Positions 20,481 through 31,144 of a stretch of DNA of 64,000 bases are shown here, in pieces. The notes below the pieces were generated by a model. It saw only the letters and a list, made by a program, of their open reading frames with translations, searched no databases and was not told the DNA's origin. This stretch comes from Liopterus haemorrhoidalis. Its lineage: Eukaryota; Arthropoda; Insecta; Coleoptera; Dytiscidae. Location: the NCBI GenBank assembly GCA_963971575.1, contig OZ020611.1, forward strand, positions 8,094,933 to 8,158,932, written 5' to 3'. The position numbers were made by a program, and so were the translations under genes. Each line of letters starts with the position of its first letter. Position 1 is the first letter of the stretch.

Positions 20481-20562
20481 TGGCGCCACTAGACTGGCGC
20501 TAGTTTAGTGGCATATGGAAACATGCTAATTCAACAGGCGCTAATAGACTGGCGTGGCGCCA
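20481..20562. repeat. small GC-rich inverted repeat
   Basis: TGGCGCCAC at 20481 is repeated inverted as GTGGCGCCA ending at 20562, and ACTGGCG and GGCGCTA blocks recur between them. It may be a degenerate MITE. Support is limited. Confidence 0.4.
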
Positions 20563-21374
20563 GATAAAGTATGAAGCAGTTATACTTTTTGGTGCCAGTT
20601 AGCGAAACAGAATATCAGTGCAATGGCAAAAGCTTAAAAAAAAATTGTCATCAGAACTAATAATTCAGTTTATGGAGACATACGAACAATATCCATGCCT
20701 CTGGAATCATAATTTCAGCCTATAAACATAGAAATAAAAAAGATGATGCATTAAGAAAAATTGTTGAGGTTATGCCAGCTCAGTCAAAGATTTTGATAGA
20801 ACACTTTAAATTTTCTTTCGTCATTATCAAATGATTAAAATATACTTCATAGGCTGTGCCTTCATTTAAAGTATTCGATGCACTGAAAACATTCCTGCGT
20901 GAAATCCATTTACGAACCCCCATAGATAGATATCTATGCTTTTGTTTTTTCTTTTTAAATTTTTTGGAGCTAAACAGATATAATTTGCACTAACACATTT
21001 ATACTTACTTAAAGTAACTAAGTTGACGACATTTCTAATCTGATGCCAGTTGAAAACTTTTATATTTTTGACATTATTGAAGTCTGTTAAAAGAATTATT
21101 TTCTGCTATTTAGCATTATCGTTTCAAACTATTACAGTTTCGTATTAGTAACCCGAATTCACTTACTAGTAAAGCCTATCTAGAATTGAACTATTTTGCG
21201 CCTATAGTCGCGTCAACGCTCCTTTCTGAGCTAGAAGTTTGTTACTACGTTATCCTAGTTTACTTATTTAAACGTGTTATTTATTCTTCCACATATTGTT
21301 GCTTATAAATTTTGTTTCTTCATAATTGTGCCAAAAGGAATTTTATACGTGTTGAGTACCATTAATATTAACCC

Positions 21375-21800
21375 CGAAGAACCTCCGATTGGATTAGAGC
21401 TTCTTAGAATATGAGTAACTTTGAAAAAAGTTAAAACAAGTCATAGTAAAAGCGGCCAATCTTTGTTCCGATAAGAAATTCAGCAAACTCCAAATTGCGA
21501 CTGTGGTGCAGAATGTCAGTAAATGAGACTCATCGTATTTGGATGCCTCAACAGCACCTTAGAGGACTATAGCCAATAGAGGACTTTGTATTAGAGACAC
21601 CAAGTACCATAGACTGATTGACAAATACAGACATTTCACTATAGTTTTTTACTTTTATACTGTGACTAAAAATATTATATTTTGCTAATATACTGCCTGC
21701 CCCATATTTGAATGTCAAATTCGTTCAGTTTAAATTGTGAAAACTGTGTTAAAAGAACATTATTACTTGGCAGTTTGACCGAATGAAAGGCGAACTGAAT
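21375..21800 (+). pseudogene. LINE C-terminal fragment (NRFR...CDCGAE family), copy 1
   Basis: Broken frames read PEEPPIGLELLRI near 21378, then NCDCGAECQ near 21495 and MRLIVFGC near 21522. These correspond to the C-terminal Cys-His segment of insect non-LTR retrotransposons. The 3' part (AAATACAGACATTTCACTAT... TATTTGAATGTCAAATTC) is paralogous to 27960-28145. Stops and frameshifts are numerous. Confidence 0.6.
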
Positions 21801-22572
21801 TAAAATTTTATGATGGCAAGGTGTTAATGCATTTATTTAACGAGTTAGCTACTAGCTAAGCAAAGGGATGCTGATCTAGAATAGAGCTCTTTTACACCAA
21901 ATGGAAAGGGAATTCTTCTTTTTGAACATAAAATTTGTTTAATCAAGTTATCCAAAGTTTACTTATTTGAAAGTGTTATTTATTCCTAGTTTCATGCACA
22001 CATAATTTCGTTTAAGGCTAGTTTCCACATAATTGTGCCAAAAGGAATTTTAAATAGTGATACGTATTAAATCGAAACAATGCAATAAACTCCAAATAGA
22101 CTGCTGCATGATAATAGCATTAACACAACTGAAGAAAAAAATTAGTGAATCAGTTCAATCAAGGTTTTATTAGATATATGTATGATAGATACATTTATGT
22201 TTGTTTCCGTTTTCTAATATTTTTGTTAATAAAATCAATAAATAAAATCACTATTTTAAAATAAAACTTCTTTTTTCGCGCCACTTACTTCGTAAATTTA
22301 GGTTTGGCTTACATTTTTTTCGCTATCGACAGAGCGCTTTGCTTGATTAGTTTTTGCCCCAAAGACTCTCTTGTTAACAATCGCACTGCAGTCATGCCTA
22401 TCAATTTAAGTTATTATTGCAAGGCACATGGGCATTCGAATACACTTTGTATAGTTATAGTATAAATATTAAATAATTTTGTTACGGCATGCGGTATCTA
22501 TCCGAGTTTGTGCTGAACTTTCTTCCACAGGTCTTCAGTGAACAGTTCAAGGAGAGTAAGTTTAAAATTATT

Positions 22573-22600
22573 ACGCACAGCAACGATGGCTATTTGCGCC
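22573..22600 (-). repeat. dispersed GCGCACAGCAA motif, copy 2
   Basis: ACGCACAGCAACGATGGCTA then TTTGCGCC. It is 36 bp left of the MITE at 22637 and in the same orientation as the other four copies. Confidence 0.65.
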
Positions 22601-22636
22601 TAAATGATGCAGTTCAATAAGATTTTTTCTACGTAA

Positions 22637-22869
22637 GGGTACACGCATAGGAGCTGGTTGCTGCCAACCTTGGCGAAGATCAAACTGCGTGCGGGAATAC
22701 GCTATGTGCTATCAATTATACGCGCATAGTGGAGACTGGTGTTGATTTCCCAGCGTAACTAGCAGAAACCCGGCGTGTACTGTGGACACCTGACCAGCAC
22801 GAACCAGCATCACTAACAAGTGTTGTCGGTTCGAGTAACCAGCAACCTGCTTTCACTATGCGTGTACAC
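22637..22869. mobile_element. PIF/Harbinger-like MITE, family H2, copy 1
   Basis: The left end GGGTACACGCATAGGAGC and the inverted right end GTGTACACGCATAGTGAAAGC-like sequence match over ~30 bp, with GGTTGCTG continuing inward. TAA flanks both sides (22634-22636 and 22870-22872), a TWA target duplication. No coding sequence is present. The second copy is at 63635-63850. Confidence 0.75.
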
Positions 22870-22966
22870 TAACACAATACCTAAATCCCGTTTTATCATT
22901 TCTACTCCTATTTTTACGCCCGTTTTAACTTAACTAGCTCAGCTCATAATACGGTCTATACTCTAA

Positions 22967-23724
22967 AGTGCGGAACAGAATGCAACGAGTTCTACGTAGT
23001 GATTTTTGTCGAGAATTTCTCAAGAAAAAGTTATAATTCTCATTTTTCATTTCTCGAGAAATGTAAAATTTGCTCGACGCCTTTTCTTTAGTACTTTAAA
23101 GGTGATTATAATTTGAACATGTTTTTATCCTCTACAATATTTTCAACATTAAAAAAAGATGTATATTCTAATAATTATATAATTATTTTTCTCGAGATTT
23201 CTCGAGAATTCTCGAGAAAATAAGTCTAATGTTGAAACACTAGTTCTACCTTCGGCGCGTTGACGGCGTTTGGATGGCGCGTTGACGGCGTTTGGACGGC
23301 GCTGTCTGTCAGTGCAAAGTTAAATCAAGCTGTAGTACGCAAGTGCACAGAATGAGCAACGTATAAACGGCGTTCTACGCAGTTGATATTGAATGTTCGT
23401 CAACTGTCTACTTTTGACGCCGTTGAACGTTGACGTAGAACACCTAACCTCACTTTTTACTGAATGGTGTTTGTATGTATAAATAACTTGCATACAACAT
23501 AAATAACATCACACACAAGACTTCATCATCCATTATAATTTTAATAAAAGAAAGCGCACGTATAAACATAGATATAGGTTGTCACTTGTCACTTTGACAG
23601 CGTTAAAAATGATTGTATTGTGTGCAGGCGAAAATTCAACACCGTTCTCAATGCCGAAAATTTAACGCCATCGCAAATGAAGCCGTGCTGACGACGTAGC
23701 GCGCTGTGCATTCTGTTCCAGGCT
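22967..23724. mobile_element. Harbinger-like MITE, family H3, copy 1 (carries an hAT)
   Basis: The left end AGTGCGGAACAGAATG and the inverted right end AGCCTGGAACAGAATG are imperfect terminal repeats flanked by TAA (22964-22966 and 23725-23727). It is rich in GACGGCGT and AACGCCGTT blocks, unlike the AT-rich surroundings. An hAT MITE is inserted at 22997-23242; without it the element is about 500 bp, like the other two copies. Confidence 0.8.
22997..23242. mobile_element. hAT MITE nested in the H3 element
   Basis: The ends are TAGTGATTTTTGTCG and, inverted, TAGTGTTTCAACATT. It is flanked by GTTCTACG (22989-22996) and GTTCTACC (23243-23250), an 8-bp duplication with one mismatch. The interior contains CTCGAGAA palindromes on both sides. 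Copies of the host element at 23727 and 54890 run straight through this point, confirming the insertion. Confidence 0.8.
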
Positions 23725-23726
23725 TA

Positions 23727-24198
23727 AGTGGGAAACAGAATGAACCGAGTTCTACGACGCGTTAACGGCGTACGTACGGCACTATCTGTCAGAAGAAAGT
23801 TAAAACCAAGCTGTCGTACGCAAGTGCACAGAATGAACAACGTCCTCCGGCGTTCGAACGCCGTTGATACTGAATGTTCGTCAACTTCCAACTTTTGACG
23901 CCGTTGAACGTTGACGCAGAACACCTAACCTCAGTTTTTACTGAATGGTAAAGTGTTTGTATGTATAAATAACTTGCAGACAACATAAATAACATCACAC
24001 ACAAGTCTTCATCATCCATTATACTTTTAATAAAAGAAAGCGCACGTTTAAACACAGATATAGGTTGTCAAGTGACACTTGACGGCGTTAAAAATTATTG
24101 CATTGTGTGCAGGCGAAAATTCTCAACGACGCTACGCAACGCTGTCGCAAATGACGCCGCGCTGACGGCGCAGCGCGCTGTGCATTCTGTTCCAGGCT
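23727..24198. mobile_element. Harbinger-like MITE, family H3, copy 2
   Basis: It begins AGTGGGAAACAGAATG directly at the right target duplication of copy 1 and ends TGCATTCTGTTCCAGGCT followed by TAA. Sequence is closely similar to copy 1 through TTTTACTGAATGGT, AATAAAAGAAAGCGCACGT and GTGTGCAGGCGAAAATTC. Short minus-strand frames inside it are not conserved in kind and are not genes. Confidence 0.82.
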
Positions 24199-24381
24199 TA
24201 AGTCGTTTCTCCTGACGTTACACTGAGGACTAACGCAACAAACTTATTAATTATTACGTAAATACAAACTAGGTGGCAGCGAAAAATAGAACTGGTTGCA
24301 AACTTTGTGGGACTTGAATACCTCAGTCACATCATACCGGCCCTGGCAAAAATATTTTGGATCTTTATTTGATCCGTGATT

Positions 24382-24603
24382 CATCATCATCATAGTTGGC
24401 GCTACAGCCCTTTGTGAGCCTTGGCCTCCTGCAGAATTTTGCTCCATTCCGACCTTGATTGGGCAACGTTCCACAAATTATTTATTTTAAGTTTTTTAAT
24501 GTCTTGTTCAACACCATCCAGCCATTTTAATTTGGGTCTTCTCCTTTTTCCAAATAGTTTTGCGTTTAGTACTTTTTGTACTGATCTATCGTCAGTCATA
24601 CGC
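24382..24603 (-). mobile_element. LINE 3' fragment with 13-bp target duplication
   Basis: On the minus strand the frame reads KVLNAKLFGKRRRPKLKWLD and QSRSEWSKILQEAKAHKGL, the C-terminal end of an insect LINE polyprotein. The 3' end reads CTGTAGCGCCAACT followed by ATGATGATGATGA. It is bounded by TTGATCCGTGATT at 24369-24381 and 24604-24616, a perfect 13-bp duplication. The copy is a 222-bp 5'-truncated insertion made by target-primed reverse transcription. Confidence 0.88.
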
Positions 24604-24616
24604 TTGATCCGTGATT

Positions 24617-25529
24617 ACTAAGAGTTAAACAAATTATGATACACCCATGTAGGTCAGAAAAAATAAACAACTATTAGACTAATCATGTTATAGGCTAGAA
24701 ACATCTGTACAATAATTATTTTTATATATAATAAAAACAAAACATCATTTTTAAACAATTTTAAAATAAAATCTAAAAACAAAATGTTAGAAATCCAATT
24801 TTCAAAATTGTTTATCAGGATTATCAGATAAATCGTCAATAAACCTGAATATTTTCGATAGTCTCAAATAATAGAGTATCAACTGCTAAATGTTGTTTAA
24901 TTTACAAGTAATTTGTAATGGCAGACAATGATTTACATCACAAAAAATGGCTGCGATCATGTTGATAACATGAAATATATAAATGCTTTAGAGATTTGTC
25001 GAAAAACATGCGCTCTTGCAATATAATTTAAATAACATTTTTAAAATAAAATTCCGAATTTATTTTAAACTATGTCTAAAATTGAAGTATGTATTTTCAC
25101 ATCTTTCCAAATTTCGTAGGTAAGTAGTAGAAGAATACGAGGAACAAATGAGAAATGACAGTGAGACATTATTAATATTTAAAAAAAATAAATTACGGGA
25201 GGCTTTTCTTAATCCCACGTCCTATATTTGGTTTTCCAAAATCTGGCAACCCTGTTCTACTCGTATCTCATTTATAACAATAGATTACAGTATAGACACT
25301 TCAAATAACTACAGAATAATGTACTGTAATAGAGAGAAACATTCCTCATGCAAGAAAACTGGACAGAGCTCTAAACAAAACGGTGTGATGAATAACTGGC
25401 GCTATGAGGTCTACACCTATCTTCTGGCTAAAAGTTTTTTATCATATTCTCTCTTGCGGGGTGTGGGAAAATAAATGAAAGTGCTAAACTAGTCAGTACC
25501 GACTTTTACAAACTGAAATCCAGCCATCC
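24617..25529. other. AT-rich sequence without recognisable gene
   Basis: No supported feature. One open frame at 25148-25474 has no family resemblance that I can see. Confidence 0.35.
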
Positions 25530-25830
25530 ATCCCTTATGACATCATTGATTACCACTGCAAATGACTACAACGAAAAAGAAACCTGTCAGAAAAAATGGG
25601 TGTAGCGGTCCACAGCTGGGCACCACCCTTTACTTAGCCCTGAAGAACATCCGAATGAATTCGAGCTTCAAAACTGGGAAAACATGGATATCTTTGAACA
25701 GATTTAGAATAGACCACGGTAGAAGTGGCATATCTGTGTCCAGATGGGAAATGCGGACCCCAATCTACGACTGTGGCGCAGAGAGTAAAGTCCATTCTAC
25801 ATTATACTTTTTTCAATACAATCTCTGACG
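25530..25830 (+). pseudogene. LINE C-terminal fragment (NRFR...CDCGAE family), copy 2
   Basis: One frame reads KTWISLNRFRIDHGRSGISV then RWEMRTPIYDCGAESKVHST, which closely follows the LNR.RT.HGRC ... CDCG.. pattern of the C-terminal Cys-His region of insect LINE ORF2. The frame is open over this part only. Sequence after it (CATTCTACATTATACTTTTT) also occurs around 27795-27870. Confidence 0.65.
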
Positions 25831-26761
25831 TTATTTCAACTTTTGATACTACAGAATATAGTGGGGGAAAAAATAAGAGACAGCGATACTTCCATCTTTT
25901 ATTACTTTGGGTACATTCTACAGTCCATCTATTTAAGCCTGGCAGATGACCTTGGGTGCGCAGTAGCAATCTCTAGAAATTGGAGTGGGGACGTCAGTTG
26001 ACTTCAGACTGTCTTGCTGCAAGCATTAGTGAAAGTACATTCGGATGAAAAAGTATAATGGAATTTAAGACGAAATTATGCGGGCGCGTAAACTATAGTC
26101 AGTGTAAGGAGATTATTAGTAATGTGATTGACTTTATGACTAAGTAAGCTGCAGCAGGGAACGTGATTATACCTTTGAAGAATATTTTGGATCGATTTTC
26201 AGCGTGCACAGGCGTTTCTGCAAGAAGTTTAAGTAGATTTAACAAGAAAAAAAAAGTGTCTGCAGGTTAGACAAGTTAAAAGTTGTAATACAATATAACT
26301 TTAATACAAAGATGATACACGGACGGAACAAATATTTTGAACAAAAGAATCTGAAATTTCACGTTCTAAATTAACAATCATAATAAATATCTTTGTTATA
26401 AGACGCAACAAAGCTGTTCAACAAAAACATTTATTTTGTTTGGTAAACTTAGTTCAGTTCTTAACAGGCTTTTCATTTTTATTTCATTGTTATATTATTT
26501 ATACATTATTATTTTCTAAATTCAGGTGAATGTTCCACATTTTCGTCACCTAGAAAACAGAAGGAAAGAAGTGAACAGAAAATATGAAATACAAAAAGTA
26601 ATCCATTAAATTGTGGAAAAAATTAATATTTTGATGAAAACTTGTGTCTCGTACTGTACAATCCAAGCGCTCGACCCTCTCTTTCTTTCCGAATGCGTTC
26701 TTCCTCTACGCGAAACTGATTTCCTACACGCCAGTACTAAATAGATTTGCTGTATTTGACG
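25831..26761. other. no recognisable gene
   Basis: AT-rich sequence with no supported element; the hairpin at 26762 adjoins it. Confidence 0.35.
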
Positions 26762-26819
26762 CTCCGAGCGTTTCGAACACGTTCTGTACACTCAAACGTG
26801 TTCGAAATGACGCTCGGAG
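26762..26819. other. GC-rich hairpin
   Basis: CTCCGAGCGTTTCGAACACG at 26762 pairs with the inverted copy at 26795-26819, interrupted by a 3-nt bulge and an 11-nt loop. The surrounding 150 bp is also rich in GAGCG and CGCTC words, so this may be the core of a palindromic MITE. The outer ends were not found. Confidence 0.6.
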
Positions 26820-27510
26820 TACACTCAATTGCATTCGTTTTGCAATCGAGCGAGCGTTTAGAGTGCGCTCTATGTGTTTTTCGGGGTTTTAAGATCGAGC
26901 ATATGGCGTATGACTTAAAAAAGTGGGGGAACGGCGGGAAAGAAATGAAAGTTTAAAATTAAATTATAAATAAAACAAAATAATAGCCTTAGACAAATAA
27001 CAATAGACAAATAATATTGTTAATTGTTTATGGCTACAGAGTACGGCCATTTTATGTATTTGTGACGTTCTGTAAACAGCAAAAAAATTATTTAAATACA
27101 CCGTGCATAAAATTAAAATAAAAAAATTCATTAATTATTATTTCGTTTTTGATTAATTTTATTTCTTCATCATTGAAAAAAAATCAAGGAAAAACCGAGG
27201 TATATAATATTGATTCATGACTGACGTGAACTAATCTGACAGTAAAAACGCCGCCTAAAATTGTAGGGTTAGATTTTATAAACATTACGTCACAACAACG
27301 GTCCCTCCGTGTTCGAGTTGCTGCGCTCCGTTAGTGCTCTATTCTTGACGTCACCATCAACTGTTCGCTCAGCGCTCGCTGTACCCTGTACAACTCGAAT
27401 GCTTCCTTTGTAATACTTTTCACTGCCAACTTAAAAAATTCTAGGTTCAGATGACAGACAACAGTTTGGTTATAGAACCAATACTAGTAACCAATTTATA
27501 AATATTGTTT

Positions 27511-27571
27511 TATTTTTTATATTATTTATTTTACATCGGCCTTTATTTCTGCAACGAGGCTAATCGCCGAA
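27511..27571 (-). mobile_element. 5'-truncated SINE with 14-bp target duplication
   Basis: The minus strand reads TCGGCGATTAGCCTCGTTGC, AGAAATAAAGGCCGATG and TAAAATAAAT, the 3' end of the SINE seen complete at 14984-15235. It is bounded by TATAAATATTGTTT at 27497-27510 and 27572-27585, a perfect 14-bp duplication. Confidence 0.85.
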
Positions 27572-27864
27572 TATAAATATTGTTTATTTGTGTTAAGTTT
27601 ATATTTAATTATATGTTCTAAATAAACTTCTTATCAACTTAATAAACTACTAAAAGTTAAGTTGTAAACAAAAACTAAAAAGTTGGTACAACTGACAAGT
27701 ATACAACTGTCATCCAAAAATTTGACCGGAGGTAGTTTTGAAAATAGTGTAGTTTGAAGTAAAGCATCGAAAGTTGGAAGGAAGTACTGTGTTTCACATT
27801 ATACTTTTTACGTCTGTACTACGCGAAAAATCTGTAGTGCTACGCAAAAAAGTATAATGTAGAA

Positions 27865-28145
27865 TGAACTTAAGTCAATGAGACACATGTTTGGATGTTC
27901 CCATATAGTCTTCCAAGGACCAGCAGAGAACTTTGTATTAATGACACAAAGTATCAGGAAATGGTTGACAAACACCGACTTTTCACTATAGTTAATTATT
28001 TTTATATTCTGACTAGAAATATTATTTTTAATAATATATTGCTTGCCACATATTTGAATGCCAAATGCTTTCAGTTTCAAATGTGTGAATACTGTGTTAA
28101 AAGAATATTATTAGTGGCCAGTTTGATTGAATGAAAAGCTGAAAT
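27865..28145 (+). pseudogene. LINE 3' end (copy 3 of the 21.4-kb family)
   Basis: A frame reads SQ stop DTCLDVPI near 27872, and the segment to GACTTTTCACTATAG corresponds to the last codons of the 21.4-kb LINE copy. The untranslated region that follows (AATATATTGCTTGCCACATA, TGTGTTAAAAGAATATTATT, GCCAGTTTGATTGAATGAAA) is paralogous to 21650-21800. No TSD was identified. Confidence 0.6.
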
Positions 28146-28431
28146 AAAATTGGAAGTTAGAAATGTATTAATGTTTTAATTTGAAAACTGGAAAGGTAGC
28201 TTCGATACCTTTGTAAAATTTATTTTTCAACTTTAGATACTGCTATTTCAAAAAGAGACAAAAATTATTTAGCCAAAACCAGTGAATTGTGGATAAAGAC
28301 AAAATTCTTATTTTTCATTTGAAATAAATTTAATTCGATCAACATTAATTAAATATAAATTTTTAAGTTATAATTTTAGTTATTAAAAATGTTCACTTTA
28401 TATAAATTATTAGATAGACAATTTTCTTTAA

Positions 28432-28689
28432 GTCAGGTCTTTCCACCTTCAGATAAAGTCCCAGGTAACTATCTGACAGATAAGGTTATTTGTAACTTCA
28501 TCTGCTGAATAAATGTCAATACCAGTCAGTGAATCCAATACGTCAGTCTCATTATCCGTTAGATAACTATCCGATAGATACATTTGTATAGAAAGAAGGG
28601 ATGACATTTACTCAGCAGATGAAGTTACAAATAACCTTATCTGTCAGATAGTCACCTGGGACTTTATCTGAAGGTGGAAAAACCGGGCC
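28432..28689. mobile_element. MITE with ~85-bp nearly identical arms
   Basis: Arms at about 28432-28520 and 28602-28689 are inverted copies with very few mismatches (CCACCTTCAGATAAAGTCCC, ATCTGACAGATAAGGTTATT, CATCTGCTGA). The flanks are TTAA on both sides (28428-28431 and 28690-28693). TTAA would fit piggyBac; TTA would fit Harbinger. The ends do not decide this. The high arm identity suggests a young element or gene conversion between arms. Confidence 0.85.
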
Positions 28690-28693
28690 TTAA

Positions 28694-30811
28694 TCATATG
28701 TGAATTTATTTCAAAATATTGTAGGATATATGGTGTCTCACTATTTCCCACCCACGAGCAACAATGAGAAAATTGTCAAGCAAAGATATATACAGTTATT
28801 CTTTCAAAAAGCAATAATATTAGTTTAAAACTGTTTATCATATTGGTTAAGGCTGGATTAAATTATGAGTTTGACGAGTTAAGTAGTGGGTGATTGAGCG
28901 TGCATCTATTAAATTCGCCAATGAGTAGCTAAAAAACTCGCTGAATGTAATCGAACCTTTTAATAAACGTGTAGTTATTATAATCATTGGCGAGACAGCT
29001 CGAGGTGAGTCTAGGCCTCCTGTTTCCAGTTTTGATGACCAAATTTTCAACCCGGGTACACTGAGGAGGAAGGTGACCAAGTCTTAGGGCTCCACCCGGA
29101 ATCTCGGGGTTTCAACATCATTTCTTCGGGGTCCGAATTTTGTTATAAAATCTCCGGACTATCCTAATTTTATCTAAAATTAATGTAAATGATTTCTAGC
29201 AATGGAAATAATATAGTTACGTTTCAAATTTTCATCGCAAATCTCGCGCGCATAGCCTGCGTTTATCTAACACTTTCTATTTCCAATCACGCCAACGGTT
29301 AAAGATGATTAGATATATAAATCCTACAGAAGTCGCCCCTGTTTGACTGTTCTGTGTCGCCAACTGCTGCACTCGGACTTTTAACTGGCAGGCGGTAGTG
29401 CGAGTCAGACAGTAGCGGGAGATTTTTGACGGTCGATGGACTTTGTTAATGTTGTAGGAAATAAAAGCAAAATTGAATCAAATATACTGCATTTCCGATT
29501 TATTTATTTTTTTTTTTTTCTGAGGTTTTACCTAAACTGAAATCTACTCACCATGCTGAGGAGTAATATGATCGATATTATGTCCATTTTCTAGCGTACA
29601 CAGAAAGGCACCTATAATTTATAGCCGGCTGTGAACGGCTAAGCAGAACCTGTAATTTGTATGAATAAGTTTCAGACAAATTATCTGACATAGACAGTTG
29701 AACTCACGTCCATACTCTTACTTAGCAGACAAAAGGCGTGTACAAACTATTTAACGCTGGCAGCAAAAGCTTTCATTTCCTTATAACTCAGCTGTAGCTC
29801 TTCTGCTTTCGCACAAAGTCACTACAGTCAAAATATGCTTCTTTAATCATGATTAATATGGTTTCGCCAGTCAGATTCTACACGGTAAAAAATAAAACTC
29901 GAACAATCAGAAAAAGAGAAAAAAAAGCGTGTAATTGTTACTCAAGTTCCCCTAAGTGATAAAATTTCTAGGTGCATATTTGACAGTAATAGCGTAAAAG
30001 CAAATTTGTTTGAAAATAAATTTGCATCTGTAAATGTTGCTGTCTTAAGTAAAGTAGAGTAGAGTAATTAATGTCTAAAATGACAATAATTTTATCAGAA
30101 AAGAATATCCTTCTAAGAAAATAACTCCATCAAAATATCTGCATATTCACCTGTAATTTAAACTGTCCAAGTCCAGCAGTTTGCCCAAAATTTTAGTATC
30201 ATACAGACACCTGAGTGATGGTGTAAGTGTTTCTTGATTATACCTATAAAATTAGGTTGACGAGCATGATGATAACATGAAATATAACTTCTTTTAGAGA
30301 TTTGTGGAAAAAAAAGGGAAAAAAACAATATTTAAAAAACATTTTTAGAATAAAATTTAATATTTAATTTAATTTAATCAAAATATAAACAAAAAACCTT
30401 TATCTAGGTTGCATATTTAAAATTATGTGACATTTGTGAATTTTAAAATATAAATGAATGGGATATTGTTTTCGCTCTGTAATTGTAGAACTCACTATAT
30501 ATATATATTTGTAAAGCCAGGGCTACAAGTGGTAAACTGTTTATAAATCTTTCAAACTTTTTTTATTAACTATACATTTTTTAATTTAATGCTAGATTTA
30601 ATTATTTATTTATTTATTTGGGAATTGTAATGGAAAGATGCACGTCCACAGAAGGAGTTAGAGTGATTACATTTTATTAACCGAACAAGGCGTCAATAGA
30701 CTTAACGGAATAACTGCATCGTCAAAATTTAGCAAACAAGAAAATTCCTGTTTCTAGAATGCCAATGGATAGGAATGTCTTGTTCTACGCAAAGTGACAA
30801 TAGATGTTGTT
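28694..30811. other. no recognisable gene
   Basis: Two kilobases of mostly AT-rich sequence with poly-T near 29507-29518 and a short TA repeat near 30498. The segment 29330-29450 is richer in G+C but has no coding signal I recognise. Confidence 0.35.
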
Positions 30812-31140
30812 TTGCGTTAGGGATTTTCAATCAAAGATCTTATCTCGAACATCCAAGAAAAGAATTAACAAATCCGTTATAAAGCCAACAGTCATGTACG
30901 GAAATGATACTTAGGTGATAACGAAAGAAAACGAGAGGAAATTACGACGCTTTGAGAGAAAAGTCCTACACAAAATTTTCGGACCAATAAAAGATCCAAT
31001 ATACCATTGCTATCGTCCCATATCTAGCAGAGAAATTGAAGGGTTTGAAGACTCGGACACTGTGAAAAAATCGAAACAATGAGATTCCAATAGGCCGGTC
31101 ACGTCTGAAGGGTACATCAGGCACCCACCCAAGAGAGGAG
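30812..31140 (+). pseudogene. LINE reverse-transcriptase C-terminal relic
   Basis: The frame reads RDFQSKILSRTSKKRINKSV then IKPTVMYGND, a stop, and ENERKLRRFERKVLHKIFGP. This corresponds to the LIRPVLMYGSETW...RLRVFERKILRKIFGP segment of insect LINE ORF2. In another frame AGHV and RVHQAPTQ follow near 31098-31130, as in the same proteins. Stops and one frameshift make it dead. It is probably the same broad family as the 24.4-kb fragment. Confidence 0.8.
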
Positions 31141-31144
31141 CTCA

